A stretch of 64,000 bases of DNA, from assembly GCA_003999685.1 (NCBI GenBank), contig CP021222.1, positions 2,542,001 to 2,606,000 on the forward strand. Reading direction: 5' to 3'. Shown one piece after another: positions 11,872-22,155 of the stretch. The notes under the pieces were generated by a model. That model saw only the letters and a list, made by a program, of their open reading frames with translations, was not told where the DNA came from and searched no databases. The position numbers and the translations under genes were made by a program. Source of the stretch: Taiwanofungus camphoratus. Lineage: Eukaryota; Basidiomycota; Agaricomycetes; Polyporales; Taiwanofungaceae. Position 1 is the first letter of the stretch. Every line of letters begins with the position of its first letter.

Positions 11872-12089
11872 CCTGAATGAAGTGATGTAGAGGCGTTTGT
11901 AAAACTTGAATGTGAGATGCAAAACAGAGTTCGAATGCAGTGTCGGGCCAACGCCGATTCAGAAGCCTTAGTCATAAACCTTAACCTCTGCCAAATGTGA
12001 GACTGCCAACTCATTGAATAGGAGCTGCTGAGGGAAAAAAGACAGCTGGATAACTGATGCTACAACAATATTGCGAAACAAATGCTGAT

Positions 12090-13752
12090 CTATATGTACG
12101 TCACTCGGAGAGTCAAATTGAACGGAAGGGTGGCGGCCGTGACGGTAATGTGCTCGTCGTTTTCCACTAGCTCAGAAACCTTTTTCTCCAGGTTCGGCCG
12201 AGTGAGCTGCTCAAGCTGTGGAGGTGCTTGAAAGTATATTTGCCTTGTTGCAGTCGACAGAGACGGCTTCTTGATTTGACTGAGGCGCCAGTAAGCAGGT
12301 TGAATAATGGTACCGAGGATGGAGGGCACTTACATATCTTGCTTCTCAACCAGCATCTCAATCAGTCGGTCGACGGTCCATTCCTTGCTAATTGAGATAT
12401 CAAGCGCCTCCCCGCCGCAGACGGGACAGTCCTCACGCTTCTCATGCTCGAAGGTGTATGAGTAGACGCCGTCTGTCCCTATCAGCATAAAGTAATTATT
12501 GAGATACGCAGCCGAGCTTGTCGCAATTTTGAACGCCTCGTTGCAACATGACGCTGTGCAGCTACTATTAGCGCACGTCATCTGGAGGAAAATTAACCAT
12601 GCTACCTGCGATAATGGCGTTTGTCGAAGCTATGGCAGGAATGATGTTTTTCACAACGCCTTGAGTCAAGGACCATGTGACACCCTCTATCTTGAATTCT
12701 TTGGCTCGGATGGACGCTACATTGTACAACCACCCTATATGCTCAGGGTCGTCTGTGTCTAGCCTCTTATCTGTAACGATATTCAGATGTCAGAAGCCCT
12801 TCCGAATTAGTGGCTTGGCATCGCACCGCCGTGCACTCGTGGCCATTCCAGCACTGAGGCCCATTCTATACAATGCTCTGGCAGGCGAGGAGTGTTGGCG
12901 ATTGTACAAATAGGAAACGCAGTGGGCTTATTGAGCATATCTAGAGAGCATTCGTAGCATGAGGTAACCGTCGGCAGGATGACACGGGCCTGGCCCTTGA
13001 AGCCTGATATCCCATATAAGCAACGAAACAAACTTTGGTGGGACATGCGCACCTTCTGTACCACCATCAATCAAAGGCTTGAGACTCTCTGGATTCTCTG
13101 GATCTACCAGGTTTACGAGAGTCGCATTAATCCATCTTCGAGCTTCCACAGAATCGAGACCGCAAATGACCAGGTTAAACTGCATGTAGTAATCGTCATC
13201 CTTGTCCTGGATCTTTCCATAGTATCTGAGGAGGCCATCAGAACATCACATATTGTCTGTAGAGCTGCTCACGGTGTGACTTTTACACCTGGTACGCGAT
13301 TCATGATGAACTCTGCCGCCACAATCGCCTTTGGCTTTCCTACATCTTTTTGTCTATATGGTTCTCAACTTACCTCAACTCATGCAAGGACAGTGACAAA
13401 GGATCATACCTAAAGAGAAACTGTCGATTCAAGTTGCTGATGTCGATGGTGTCCATATCAATGACATGAATGTCTTTGAACCCGGACAGTGCGAGGTTGG
13501 CGAGGATCTCACATCCCAGGCCACCCGCACCAATGACAAGGATCTTACAATTATTTCTTAAGAAATCCTTCACCTGTTGTGTTTGATCAGTAGGTGGGGC
13601 ATTATCAGCCTAGATGTACATGCCTCATCACCAGCCAGAAATGAAGGATCTGTACGTGGACCTGGTCTGTCCAGTATTTGGTCTACATGATAGTACCGAT
13701 CGCGCCAGTCTCCAGAGGACGTGTTTCCATTCGTCAAAACAGCCGCAGCCAT
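12090..13752 (-). CDS. UBA3: NEDD8-activating enzyme E1 catalytic subunit
   Basis: Adenylates NEDD8/Rub1 with its partner Ula1/APPBP1 and passes it to Ubc12 for cullin modification. The start [10 protein letters not shown] precedes [20 protein letters not shown]. The nucleotide-binding motif is [19 protein letters not shown], followed by [15 protein letters not shown], the adenylation-domain hallmark. The catalytic cysteine is in [19 protein letters not shown]. Zinc ligands are supplied by TSCYEC upstream and DCPVCGG downstream. The C-terminal ubiquitin-fold E2-binding domain ends [13 protein letters not shown] at 12090. About eight exons are required. One reads [20 protein letters not shown] and [20 protein letters not shown], matching the crossover loop region. 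Key residues are intact. Confidence 0.93.
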
Positions 13753-14033
13753 GGTATCGATAGAGGTCTAGCAGCGTCTATGCTATCCGCCGTCGACTCA
13801 AATTGCAGGTAGCTAAAATGACTATTGAGATAGTGACCTGTGCCACTAGTACGCATGAGCGCCTGTCGAGCGACTATAGAGATAAGAAATCAGGGCAATA
13901 AGTCTGTAGCGGCCCGATCAATAAACAAATATCGGTCACATTTTCAATACAGTTTTTGTATGCTCTGAATCGGTCTCCGCAAGATTGTCGGTGAGCTCGA
14001 CTTTGCAGTTACTTGCACAACACAGTCAGGAGT
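13753..14033. promoter_or_regulatory. Divergent promoter region UBA3/RCL1
   Basis: 281 bases lie between two head-to-head start codons. No canonical TATA element is visible. A shared promoter is inferred from arrangement. Confidence 0.4.
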
Positions 14034-15505
14034 ATGGCGCAGCCGACCACTGTTCTTCAGTTCAGCGGACATCAATATCTGCGGCATCGTCTTGTCTTGT
14101 CTATCCTCAGCGGGAAGCCGGTGCGAATCGACAAGATTCGCTCGGAAGACAAAAACCCTGGCTTGAGAGGTGAGGATCACAGCAGCTCCATAGTCACGAT
14201 TTTCTCAGCGGACGCAGACTACGAAATTAGCCTTCTCCGACTTCTTGAGCGGATAACAAATGGCACAGTTATTGAAATCTCTGTCACAGGTACTTGTACT
14301 TTACTCTCTTCTACGCAGGCTCGGATGTTGACAGTTTTGTACAGGTACTGCTATTCTCCTCAAGCCCGGAGTGATTGTAGGCGGTCAGGTAGTTCATGAC
14401 TGTCCGACATCGCGGTCCATTGGTTATTTCCTCGAGCCCGTCGTCGTGCTTGGCCCTTTCGCCAAAAAGCCTCTGCAACTTACACTGCGAGGGATAACAT
14501 CAGACGACCATGATCTCTCGGTGAGCCTTGATATAGCGAGCTCTAAAACTTTTGTCATTGTGCTGGAACTGTTCAGGTCGATCTCATCCGTACTGTGACT
14601 TTACCTCATTTACAATTGTTTGGTGTATCCGATGGGTTGGAGCTACGGGTATGTAGTGGTGACCTCCATTGGAAACGTTTGTTAAGGAACAAAATTCATT
14701 AGATAAAAAAACGGGGCAGTCCTCCGTTAGGGGGCGGTGAAGTTCAATTCTTGTGTCCGATCGTGAAGCAGGTTAAAACTCTCAACTTCGTGGAGCCCGG
14801 GAAAATCAAGCGGATTCGAGGCATATCGTGAGTCGGCAGGTTTATAAATTTTCAGTCCTTGAGCTCATGCGCCGCCAAAGGCATGCCGTGCGCGTCAACC
14901 CTCAGTTCTCCAACCGCATGATTGAGGCGTCCCGCTCTGTCCTTAATCGCTACATACCTGATATCTATTTATATTCTGACGTCTACAAGGGCGAAGACAG
15001 CGGAAAGTGCGTACACACCGGATTTTATGCATGCTACCCTCGAACATATTCGCCAGATCACCAGGATATGCTCTGAGCCTTCTCGCGGAGTCTACGACTG
15101 GGGCCATGCACTGTTCGGAGGCAGTCTCGCAGCCTGGCGTGACACCCGAAGACATCGCACTACTTGCGTCTCGCGCCTTACTAACTGAGGTGCGAAGAGG
15201 CGGTTGCGTGGATCGTAAGCATCAAGTTCTGGTCTTACTTATGATGGTGCTTGGGAGTGAGGACGTTGGTCGATGTAGAATGGGAGAGCCCACTCCCCGA
15301 ACGTCAGTGATAACTATGATTGCATATGACTTATACAGCAGCGCTGATGTTCTCATACAGAATACAGTTCCTCCGAGATGTTAAAATCTGTTTCGGTTCG
15401 ACTTTCAAGATCGTGCCTGCTGACCCAACGGACCTATCGTCATCAGAGTTGCTGTTCTCGTGCTACGGTATTGGCTACGTTAATGCGAATCGAAGCTTGG
15501 CGTAA
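14034..15505 (+). CDS. RCL1: RNA 3'-terminal phosphate cyclase-like protein (Rcl1)
   Basis: Nucleolar SSU-processome factor that works with the GTPase Bms1 in early 18S pre-rRNA cleavage. The start MAQPTTVLQFSGHQYLRHRL is the family N-terminus. Successive exons give LSGKPVRIDKIRSED, YEISLLRLLERITNGT, VIVGGQVVHDCPTSRSIGYF, then KKRGSPPLGGGEVQFLCPIVKQ, the Rcl signature with GGG. A splice after EDSGK joins SPGYALSLLAESTTGA; EAVSQPGVTPEDIALLASRA and the C-terminal FSCYGIGYVNANRSLA follow, with the stop at 15505. Eight or so short introns are required. Length is about 370 residues, as expected. Head-to-head with UBA3. Confidence 0.92.
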
Positions 15506-15892
15506 ACACCACTCTTGCGAATCCCGTCTTACCAGCGGATCGGCAGTTCATGGATCACGATCAGAGACTTGATCCCGCCAATGCATGCCGTCGATATCCC
15601 GTGCCGACGGGTCTCTTGAATGAGGAGCGGGAAGATTCTAGCTGTTCTGGGTCAGCATTGATCAGGATTACTTGGTTAAAGATATGCTATGACATATTCG
15701 CTCCTAATCGACCCCAAAAAATTGCAGCACGGAGACTGGCGCAAAAGGATCACTGCCAGAGTTGGCCTCCGGTTTGGGTATTGTAGGTACCGATGCATGC
15801 CCTCCACGTCACTATGCGCTGTATACATACTATCTTTCGCAAAATAGACCGAGTACGAGTTAGGTGCAAAAATCTATCGTGTATGATCGTGA
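15506..15892. other. Convergent intergenic region RCL1/NPR2
   Basis: 387 bases between two convergent stop codons. No supported gene, repeat or RNA is visible; it presumably holds the two 3' untranslated regions. Confidence 0.5.
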
Positions 15893-18074
15893 TTACCGAT
15901 AGATTATAGAGACCTGGCCAAAGTCGTCGTCTCGCTTTCCATTACCTGCAAGGACGAGCCACTGCTTCAGCACAGGCCACCCGACCTCAAAGCGCGTACA
16001 CAGCTCGTCAGTGTGATGCTCGCCATCCAGCAACGGGATTAGCTCAGGGGGAAACGGAGGGCCCGCTGAGACGTGTACTTGCGTGACCACCGGTGCAGAG
16101 GGCGATCGGCCGACACGCGGGCGGAAAATGCCTAGCGTAGTGGACTTGCCAGTGGCAGAGGTCTGGCCATCAGCTGTATCGGTGCCAGGAGCCTCCAGAG
16201 ATGCCTTCGCACCAGGTGCGGACATAGATGAGAGGAGCGTCGGCGGGGAGAAGTCCGTCACAACACCATACGTGCGCGACCCCGTCCGCGTGCGTACATA
16301 CGCGTGTGTGCTCGCAGCCGCGCTAGACACCTCGTCGACGGGCTTGCCGCCGCGTGTACGCAGCTGCTCGAGCGTCTCCGCCGCGCTAGCACGATGCGTG
16401 GGCTGGGAGAGGACGTTCGTTGGCTGGAGCGCCACGATGCCTGCGCCCGGGCCTGGTGGTACCGCAGGCCCGGTGTCCTGCGGCCGGTCGCGGTCGCGCA
16501 GCGGGTCACTATTCAGTTGCGTGATGTCCCGGGGAGCCTGTGTGGACGTAATTGCGGTCAGATTTTTTCCACGCTTCTTCCCGATGGACGACGAAGAGAA
16601 GTGGCACTGATTGCGTAGCGCGTCTGCCTCGAGGAGAAGAATGGGCCAACGGTGCACCCTGTGTAGAAAGCCCTTGGGCGGGTAAGAACGGAACACGCGT
16701 GCGTGTAAGCATTAGCGAGGAGGTAGTTTACCTTGATGACGCCGAAGCTTGTAAAGCGTCGCACGTCAATCCCATAAGATGGGACATTGTGTTCTTCCAT
16801 CCACTCATGCACGGTTTTGCCTGGCTTCAGGCGAGAGTACAGGTGGAGAAGTTTCGGCCAATCTGCGATGGTCTTCCCTGCCGCAAGTTAAATTGGAGTC
16901 ACCGCTGTACTTTGTTAATCTGACTCACCGGGCTTAGTCGCATATGGACCACACTCGTCCCTTACGTGCGTCTCATTCGCGAGCCATTGAATGCTTCTTC
17001 GGAGAGTATACATATTCGAATATTGGAAAATATCAATCATCATTATTACTTGGTAGTACCTAAATGAATATAGAACATGTCTGAATATAGTCTTGCAAAG
17101 AGGAATTATTTTCGTACAACAGATGGGAGATTGCTTGGCGAGTAAGATCGATATCGCACTCTGCAAGTCGCGCAATGCGACTGACGTGATTTACTCCATC
17201 TACGAACGGACAGATCTATACCATTCCTTCTGTTAGTTTGATAGCCATGTCCGAGCTAGAAACATACTACCTTTACCATAGTAAGGTCCCAATTGGGTTC
17301 AATGCGCTTGGTCAGATTGATCAGAGCAAGGGGTACCATCCAATCTTTGACCACAGGAGGATTTGGATAGAATGGGAAGATCTTCAGCTCAATGGAGTTG
17401 AATTTGTCGATAGGTATCGAAGTCTCAGAGTAGGAATTGAGGTCTTCGTATAACTGTTCCAAGATAGCGTGTATCATTGGCGAATTTTGCGATGAGGATA
17501 GGAACCTGGATTCTTCCTAAACAAACCATCTGAACTGGCTTTGCGAGAGAGGATACAAGTGAAACCGACAGACCTCGCAGGCAGTGAGCACACGGCTGAC
17601 CTTTCTGACTATAGGCTCATAGCAGCTGAGATCTGCGTGGCGTTCGAACACAAAGCAGAGATTATATCGAAAAGCGTTCCGCTCATATGGACCTCGCAAT
17701 TCCACAGGAAAGCCGATAATTCGGTGCTTGCTGGTAGCACAGATAACTAGCCTGCCACAGAGCGTGCTGTGCGGCATGACATATTTGGAAATATCATCCA
17801 AGTTGAAGAGTGGGTGACTAGACGATACAGAACGCTTTTGAGGGCTCAGCAGCTGGTGCGGTTCCAGCCGCTGGTTGTCTGTGAGAGAAGCCGTTGACGA
17901 CGCAGGAGAAGCCGAATAGAGGGTGTTGCTGCTGGTCGACGCTGTCGTCGTACCAGTAGCAATCAAGCCCTCTGGGACTTGATGGACAATTTTTGGCCCT
18001 TGGCGGACATCAAACACGGTGTAAAATACGGACTCGATGCGGGGGAAGAAAGAACCGCCTGTGCTCGACGACAT
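15893..18074 (-). CDS. NPR2: Nitrogen permease regulator 2 (NPRL2), GATOR1/SEACIT subunit
   Basis: Part of the Npr2-Npr3-Iml1 complex that inhibits TORC1 at the vacuole when amino acids are scarce. The start at 18074 reads MSSSTGGSFFPRIESVFYTV, then FDVRQGPKIVHQVPEGLI, the longin-domain signature. A Ser/Thr-rich insertion follows, then ISKYVMPHSTLCGRLVICAT and RIIGFPVELRGPYERNAFRY. Later exons give KIFPFYPNPPVVKDWMVPLA, DGVNHVSRIARLAECDIDLT and MIDIFQYSNMYTLRRSIQWL, all diagnostic. The last large exon holds KGFLHRVHRWPILL, a long Ser/Pro/Thr-rich segment, and a winged-helix end, CTRFEVGWPVLKQWLVLAG, finishing at 15893. An alternative upstream ATG exists, but the MSSSTGG start fits the family. 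About 590 residues. Confidence 0.9.
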
Positions 18075-18868
18075 ACGCCGGCTGTGAACAGAGTGGCAGA
18101 GGTTTGAGTCGACTAGGAGCGGTGTCTGGAGTCTTCCTAAGGCGAAAGATGTGATCTGGTAAGTACTTACTTCACGACGATCAGTAGGTTTCTCCCGAAC
18201 TTTGATTCTGCAATGAACACATCTCTGCAATAGAGTGTATTCGCAGCCAAGTTTGAATTGGGCCCTACACCAATCAGAGACCGTTATTTGCGTATTTTTT
18301 TTTTCCTTTTTTGCTCGAGTTCAAATTGGGTGCGCTCTAATATGTTGGCTCATTTGCAACCGGAATCTTTGTGTTTGTCGGTCTCCTAGTTTACAGCCTC
18401 AGCCATTGTGGTTTTGATTTTTTCTCGGGAGTGCCCAATCAGCTTGCCGCCAGCGTATACGGCAATCCAGAACCACAGGCACTCCCTGTCAATTACCATG
18501 TCATTTGGCGGGACTTCTTGCAAAGTGCTGATGAGATCAAGAGTTTCATTTCTCGCCATGCTGTCTCAGCTCGGTTAACAGATCGTACCAGCTAACAGCG
18601 ACCAGGGAAAAGGCTATAAATTGTAGGGTCATGCATACATTTCCCTCAGCTCCTCAGTTTCGTTCGGGCTCAGCAACTTCAGGTTCAGGTACTGGCTAGT
18701 GAGTACACTGCGTTCTCAAGTATGAGACATGTTCTCAATGTTCGATAGCTTGACTTGTTTTTCACTATTTCATTCTGCTATTGTCGCCCATTGTTGTTAA
18801 TTGATCTACATCTTCACGCCTTCCTTGACTATCCTTCACGATCTACTCCATACAAATTCATAATCAGA
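18075..18868. other. Divergent intergenic region with long pyrimidine run
   Basis: 794 bases between NPR2 and the exon-repeat secreted protein gene. It holds a T-rich run near 18296-18314 and a TATA-like site at 18615-18621. No coding potential is visible. The pyrimidine-rich stretch just before the downstream ATG, around 18760-18850, looks like a 5' untranslated region, possibly with an intron. Confidence 0.5.
18615..18621 (+). promoter_or_regulatory. TATA-like element
   Basis: TATAAAT lies 248 bases before the ATG of the exon-repeat secreted protein gene. It is followed by a CT-rich, ATG-poor leader, as in highly expressed fungal genes. The assignment rests on sequence match and position only. 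Confidence 0.35.
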
Positions 18869-20145
18869 ATGCGTGCCTCCACCCTTGCCACTCTCGCTGT
18901 CGCTGCTGCTGCATCTACCGCACTACCCTCGTAAGTAATTCGTTCGTTCATTATTTATTCCCACACTCATCAGCCTCCAGTGCCCTCGCAGCACCCCAAA
19001 TTGGAAGTGATGCCATCTCTCTAAGCACCGTCGACGACGGTGTGAAGCTCGTGACAGCCGCGGCCAATGCTGTGCCTGCGGTCAAGAGTGCATGGAACGA
19101 CGTCTTTGGCCGGTGAGTAGCGCGCCCCCTCGCATTCAACCTTGTACTCAAGCTCCGGGGGCAACAGAGAGCTCGAGGACCTCAGTGCGCGCGAACCTGC
19201 TGCGCACCGCCACCACAAACTCAAGCAGGGCTCGAAAGCCCATGCAGCGCGGGACGACGGCAGCGATGCCATCTCCCTGAGTACAATCGACGACGGCGTC
19301 AAGCTTGTCACGGGCGCGGAAAACGCTGTCCCTGCGATCAAGAGCGCGTGGGACGACGTCTTCGGGCGGTGAGTAGAAGAGCTGCAGGAGAGCGGTATTG
19401 TGCTGATTCAGCTACAGTGAGCTCGGGGACTTGATGGCCAGGGAGCCCAGTGCGCACCGTCACTACAAGCTCAAGCAAGCCTCCAAGGCCCATGGGGCGC
19501 GGGATGATGGGAGCGACGCGATTTCCCTCAGCACGATCGATAGCGGCGTCAAGATCTTCACCGACGCCGCCAATGCGGTGCCCGCAATCAAGAATGCGTG
19601 GAACAGCGTCTTCAGACGGTGAGTGGTACTGCCTCGCACTCGTCTCAGCGCTGACGTGAGTCTACACAGTGAGCTCGAGGATCTCCTTGCCCGAAAACCG
19701 CGTGCGCACCGCCACCACAAGCTCAAGCAGGGCGCGCAGGCCCATGCCGCCCGCGAGGACGGCAGCGACGCCATCTCACTGAGCACCATCGACAGCGGCG
19801 TCAAGATCTTCACCGACGCCGCCAACGCCGTGCCCGCGGTCAAGAACGCATGGGACAGCGTCTTTGGGCGGTGAGCCATGCTCGGTCTGCCTGCGCACCC
19901 AGTCCTCGTACTTACACTACGCCACCTGCAGCGAACTCGACGCCCTGCTTGCGCGCGAGCCGTCGCCGAAGAGCACCCGTCACCGCATGCACCGCACGAA
20001 GGGGCACAGCGCGCGCGCGCCGATCACAGAGAGCGAGGTCGACACGGGCCTCAAGGTCGCGGCGGACGCGTTCAACGCGGTGCCCGCCGTCAAAAACGCG
20101 TGGGACAGCGTCTTCCACCGCCGCTTCCTCGACGAGCTGGACTGA
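18869..20145 (+). CDS. Secreted protein built from tandemly duplicated exons
   Basis: Family not recognised. Exon 1 (18869-18930) encodes a clear signal peptide, MRASTLATLAVAAAASTALP. Five further exons follow: 18981-19112, 19168-19368, 19418-19618, 19670-19870 and 19932-20145 (with stop). Exons 3, 4 and 5 are each exactly 201 bases and encode versions of one 67-residue cassette. The cassette begins ELEDLLAREP, then the His/Lys-rich AHRHHKLKQ, then GSDAISLSTIDDGVK, and ends NAVPAIKSAWDDVFGR. Exon 2 carries only the second half of a cassette; exon 6 a diverged one ending SVFHRRFLDELD. Every internal junction splits the Arg codon after VFG, so all repeats are phase 2-2. Introns are 49-61 bases, each opening GTGAG. 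No cysteines occur in the cassettes. Mature protein is about 270 residues. Role is unknown; cell-surface peptide or effector-like functions are conceivable. Confidence 0.88.
18981..20142 (+). repeat. Tandem exon-plus-intron repeat, five units
   Basis: Unit length is about 250 bases (201-base exon plus about 50-base intron). Units start at about 19168, 19418, 19670 and 19932, with a half unit at 18981. Exonic parts stay closely similar, for example identical DAISLSTIDSGVK in two neighbouring units. Introns share only the GTGAGY start, a pyrimidine tract and a TACAG- or ACAG-type end. This is what repeated unequal crossing-over would leave behind. Confidence 0.85.
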
Positions 20146-20569
20146 GCGGTCCGCTATATGATGTCATATTTATTGGGGCTTTTGTGTAAGGGGATACCAT
20201 CAGTGTGTAGATTTGTCACGACTTGGACGACAATACGAATGTGCTGAGGAGCCTAGATTCTGGTGTTTGAGTTGTACGTACGTGGACGTGTGCGGGGTTC
20301 CACAAAGGTAAACGGTCTCTCTCCATGACTGAGGTCCATAGCGGAAGAACGATCTACGTCATTGAGAGCGTCTCTTGTACTAATCACTGAGCTCAGAGTT
20401 GTTACAAGTAGTTGCATGCAAAACATTGCATCATTGGCCGATATCTTTCAGACCCCAACAACGACACAACATTAATTGCGTGTGTTACTACTTCTACACT
20501 GGCCTGTTTGTAACAAGCGGCGTACACTTCTTCCCGGATCCTGCGACATTGATTCTGGAAATTGCGCAT
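20146..20569. other. Convergent intergenic region
   Basis: 424 bases between the stop codons of the exon-repeat gene and the aldo-keto reductase gene. No supported feature is seen. Confidence 0.5.
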
Positions 20570-21600
20570 TTATTCATCCCAGAATTTGGACTAGAAGGAC
20601 GTTCGTTATTAACGGAACACGATCTCTAGTATAGACAATACGCACGAATACACGGTGATGGGCCTTCGAGCCAGCCTCGTCGATGGCTTGCACTTCTGCC
20701 GGGGTGAGACCAGGCAGAGTCTCTGTTGCCAGATATTCCTTGATACGCTCCTCCTTGGAGCTCGTTCTGGTGGCACGTTTGCATGTCAGGTCGCCTATCG
20801 TGCGAAATGGATACCGCGCACGTACGTGATCGCGGGGATCCCCTTCGCCCTCAACCAGAGCTGCAACACCTGTCCTTCGCTGACGGATTGGCCGGCCGTC
20901 GTCCCTACGCGACTCGCGATGGAAGCCAGCACCGGGTCCACCGGACCTCCTTTGAAACGCACGATTGGCGTCAGGCCGCCGTACGACGTAGGGACGATGT
21001 TCTTCTTCTTCATGTACTCGATCACAGGCTGGTCAGCCTTGAAGACGTACGGGTGGTATTCGATCTTCGGAGAGAGTCAGTGGCACGGTGACATCACAAT
21101 TTGTAGTGTATGCATACCTGGTTGACGGCAGGCACGACGCTCGCGCCGTCGAGGATCTCCTCCAAGTCCTGGACGCGGAAGTTGGACACGCCAATGCTCT
21201 TGGCGAGCCCCTCCTTCTGCAGCTCCTCGACCTGCTTCCACACGGACTTGAGGTTGCCCTGGTGCTGCTCGGGGGTGTGGATGAGGAAGAGGTCGACGTA
21301 TTGGAGCTTGAGCTTCTTGAGCGAAGTCGCGAGCGTGTCGCGGACGTTCTGGCCGGCAGGAACGGCGGCCAGCTTGGTGGTCACGTAGAGCGACTGGCGC
21401 GGCTTGCCCGACGCTGCGATGGCGGCGCCGAGCGAGTCCTCGTTGCCGTACACCTGGGCGCCGTCGAGGTGCACGATGCCGTTGGCGATGGCACGGAGGA
21501 CATCCTGCTCGGCGTCCTTGGTATACAACGCGGTGCCGGTGCCGAATCCGAGCCAGGGGATCTTGCTGCCGTCGTTGAGGGTGATTGAGAGGGAAGACAT
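20570..21600 (-). CDS. Aldo-keto reductase (NADPH-dependent)
   Basis: A TIM-barrel oxidoreductase of the AKR superfamily, of the type annotated as glycerol dehydrogenase or aldehyde/ketone reductase. The start MSSLSITLNDGSKIPWLGFG is typical. The catalytic tetrad is complete: Asp and Tyr in HLDGAQVYGNEDSLG, Lys in YVTTKLAAV, and His in FLIHTPEQH. The family signature GLAKSIGVSNFRVQDLEEIL is present, as is NADPH-site sequence in TYVR-TSSKEERIKEYL. Four exons are inferred. The last joins HHR to SKFWDE with the stop at 20570-20572, the classical short AKR tail. An in-frame ATG at 21705 adds a hydrophobic leader (VYIAVIALSMSLLSLL) that could anchor the enzyme in a membrane. Substrate cannot be told. 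Confidence 0.9.
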
Positions 21601-22155
21601 GATGGAACGCGAGCGGGGGGCGGATGAGCTGAGGGAGTAGTGTCTAAGGAGAGAAAGGAGGGACATGCTGAGGGCGATAACTGCTATATAGACTTTCCAG
21701 CGCATGATATCAGCGATCGGATGGTTAGCGCAATGGTGACTTGAGTTTTGCCCTTACTAAGGACTCCCACCGCTCCCCACACGCCATTTGTTATGCGCGA
21801 ATACAATACCAGGCACGTCTTCTCCAGCTACGGCATCGCATTTTATCTGATGGACCATCTTATTTCGCAAGCTTGACGCCATGGTGGGTCAGTACTGTCC
21901 CCGGCACCTGCCCTAAATATTCGACGTTCGTATATAGTCCCACCCAGACAAGCACTTGTCCTCCATCTTTTAACAACTACCCAGGCGCTGGCTTACCACA
22001 TGTTGGATCGTCCTCTTGTCCGACGATCCTCCATCTCTCAGCAGCCTCAGAGCGATGTATGGTGCACTCTTTGGCCGGCCTTTCTGGTGCAAGCCTAGTG
22101 GATAGGACGGTCACCTGGTGTTTCCGACATGCCTTCCATGTCACACATGTTGTCC
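21601..22155. other. Intergenic region between AKR and Cys-rich gene
   Basis: About 555 bases, or 450 if the AKR leader from 21705 is translated. It contains an AT-rich end and one open frame on the plus strand (21741-22166) with no protein-like character. No other feature is supported. Confidence 0.4.

Noticed and set aside
14740-14760. GGTGAAGTTCAATTC, tRNA-like
   Set aside because: It is coding sequence of RCL1 (GGGEVQF) and no cloverleaf forms around it.
16083-16610. 175-codon plus-strand open frame
   Set aside because: Antisense shadow of the Ser/Pro-rich segment of NPR2; no family features.
21088-21588. 166-codon plus-strand open frame
   Set aside because: It is exactly antisense to the aldo-keto reductase, with Leu/Glu/Val-rich mirror composition. 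The minus strand has the full catalytic tetrad.
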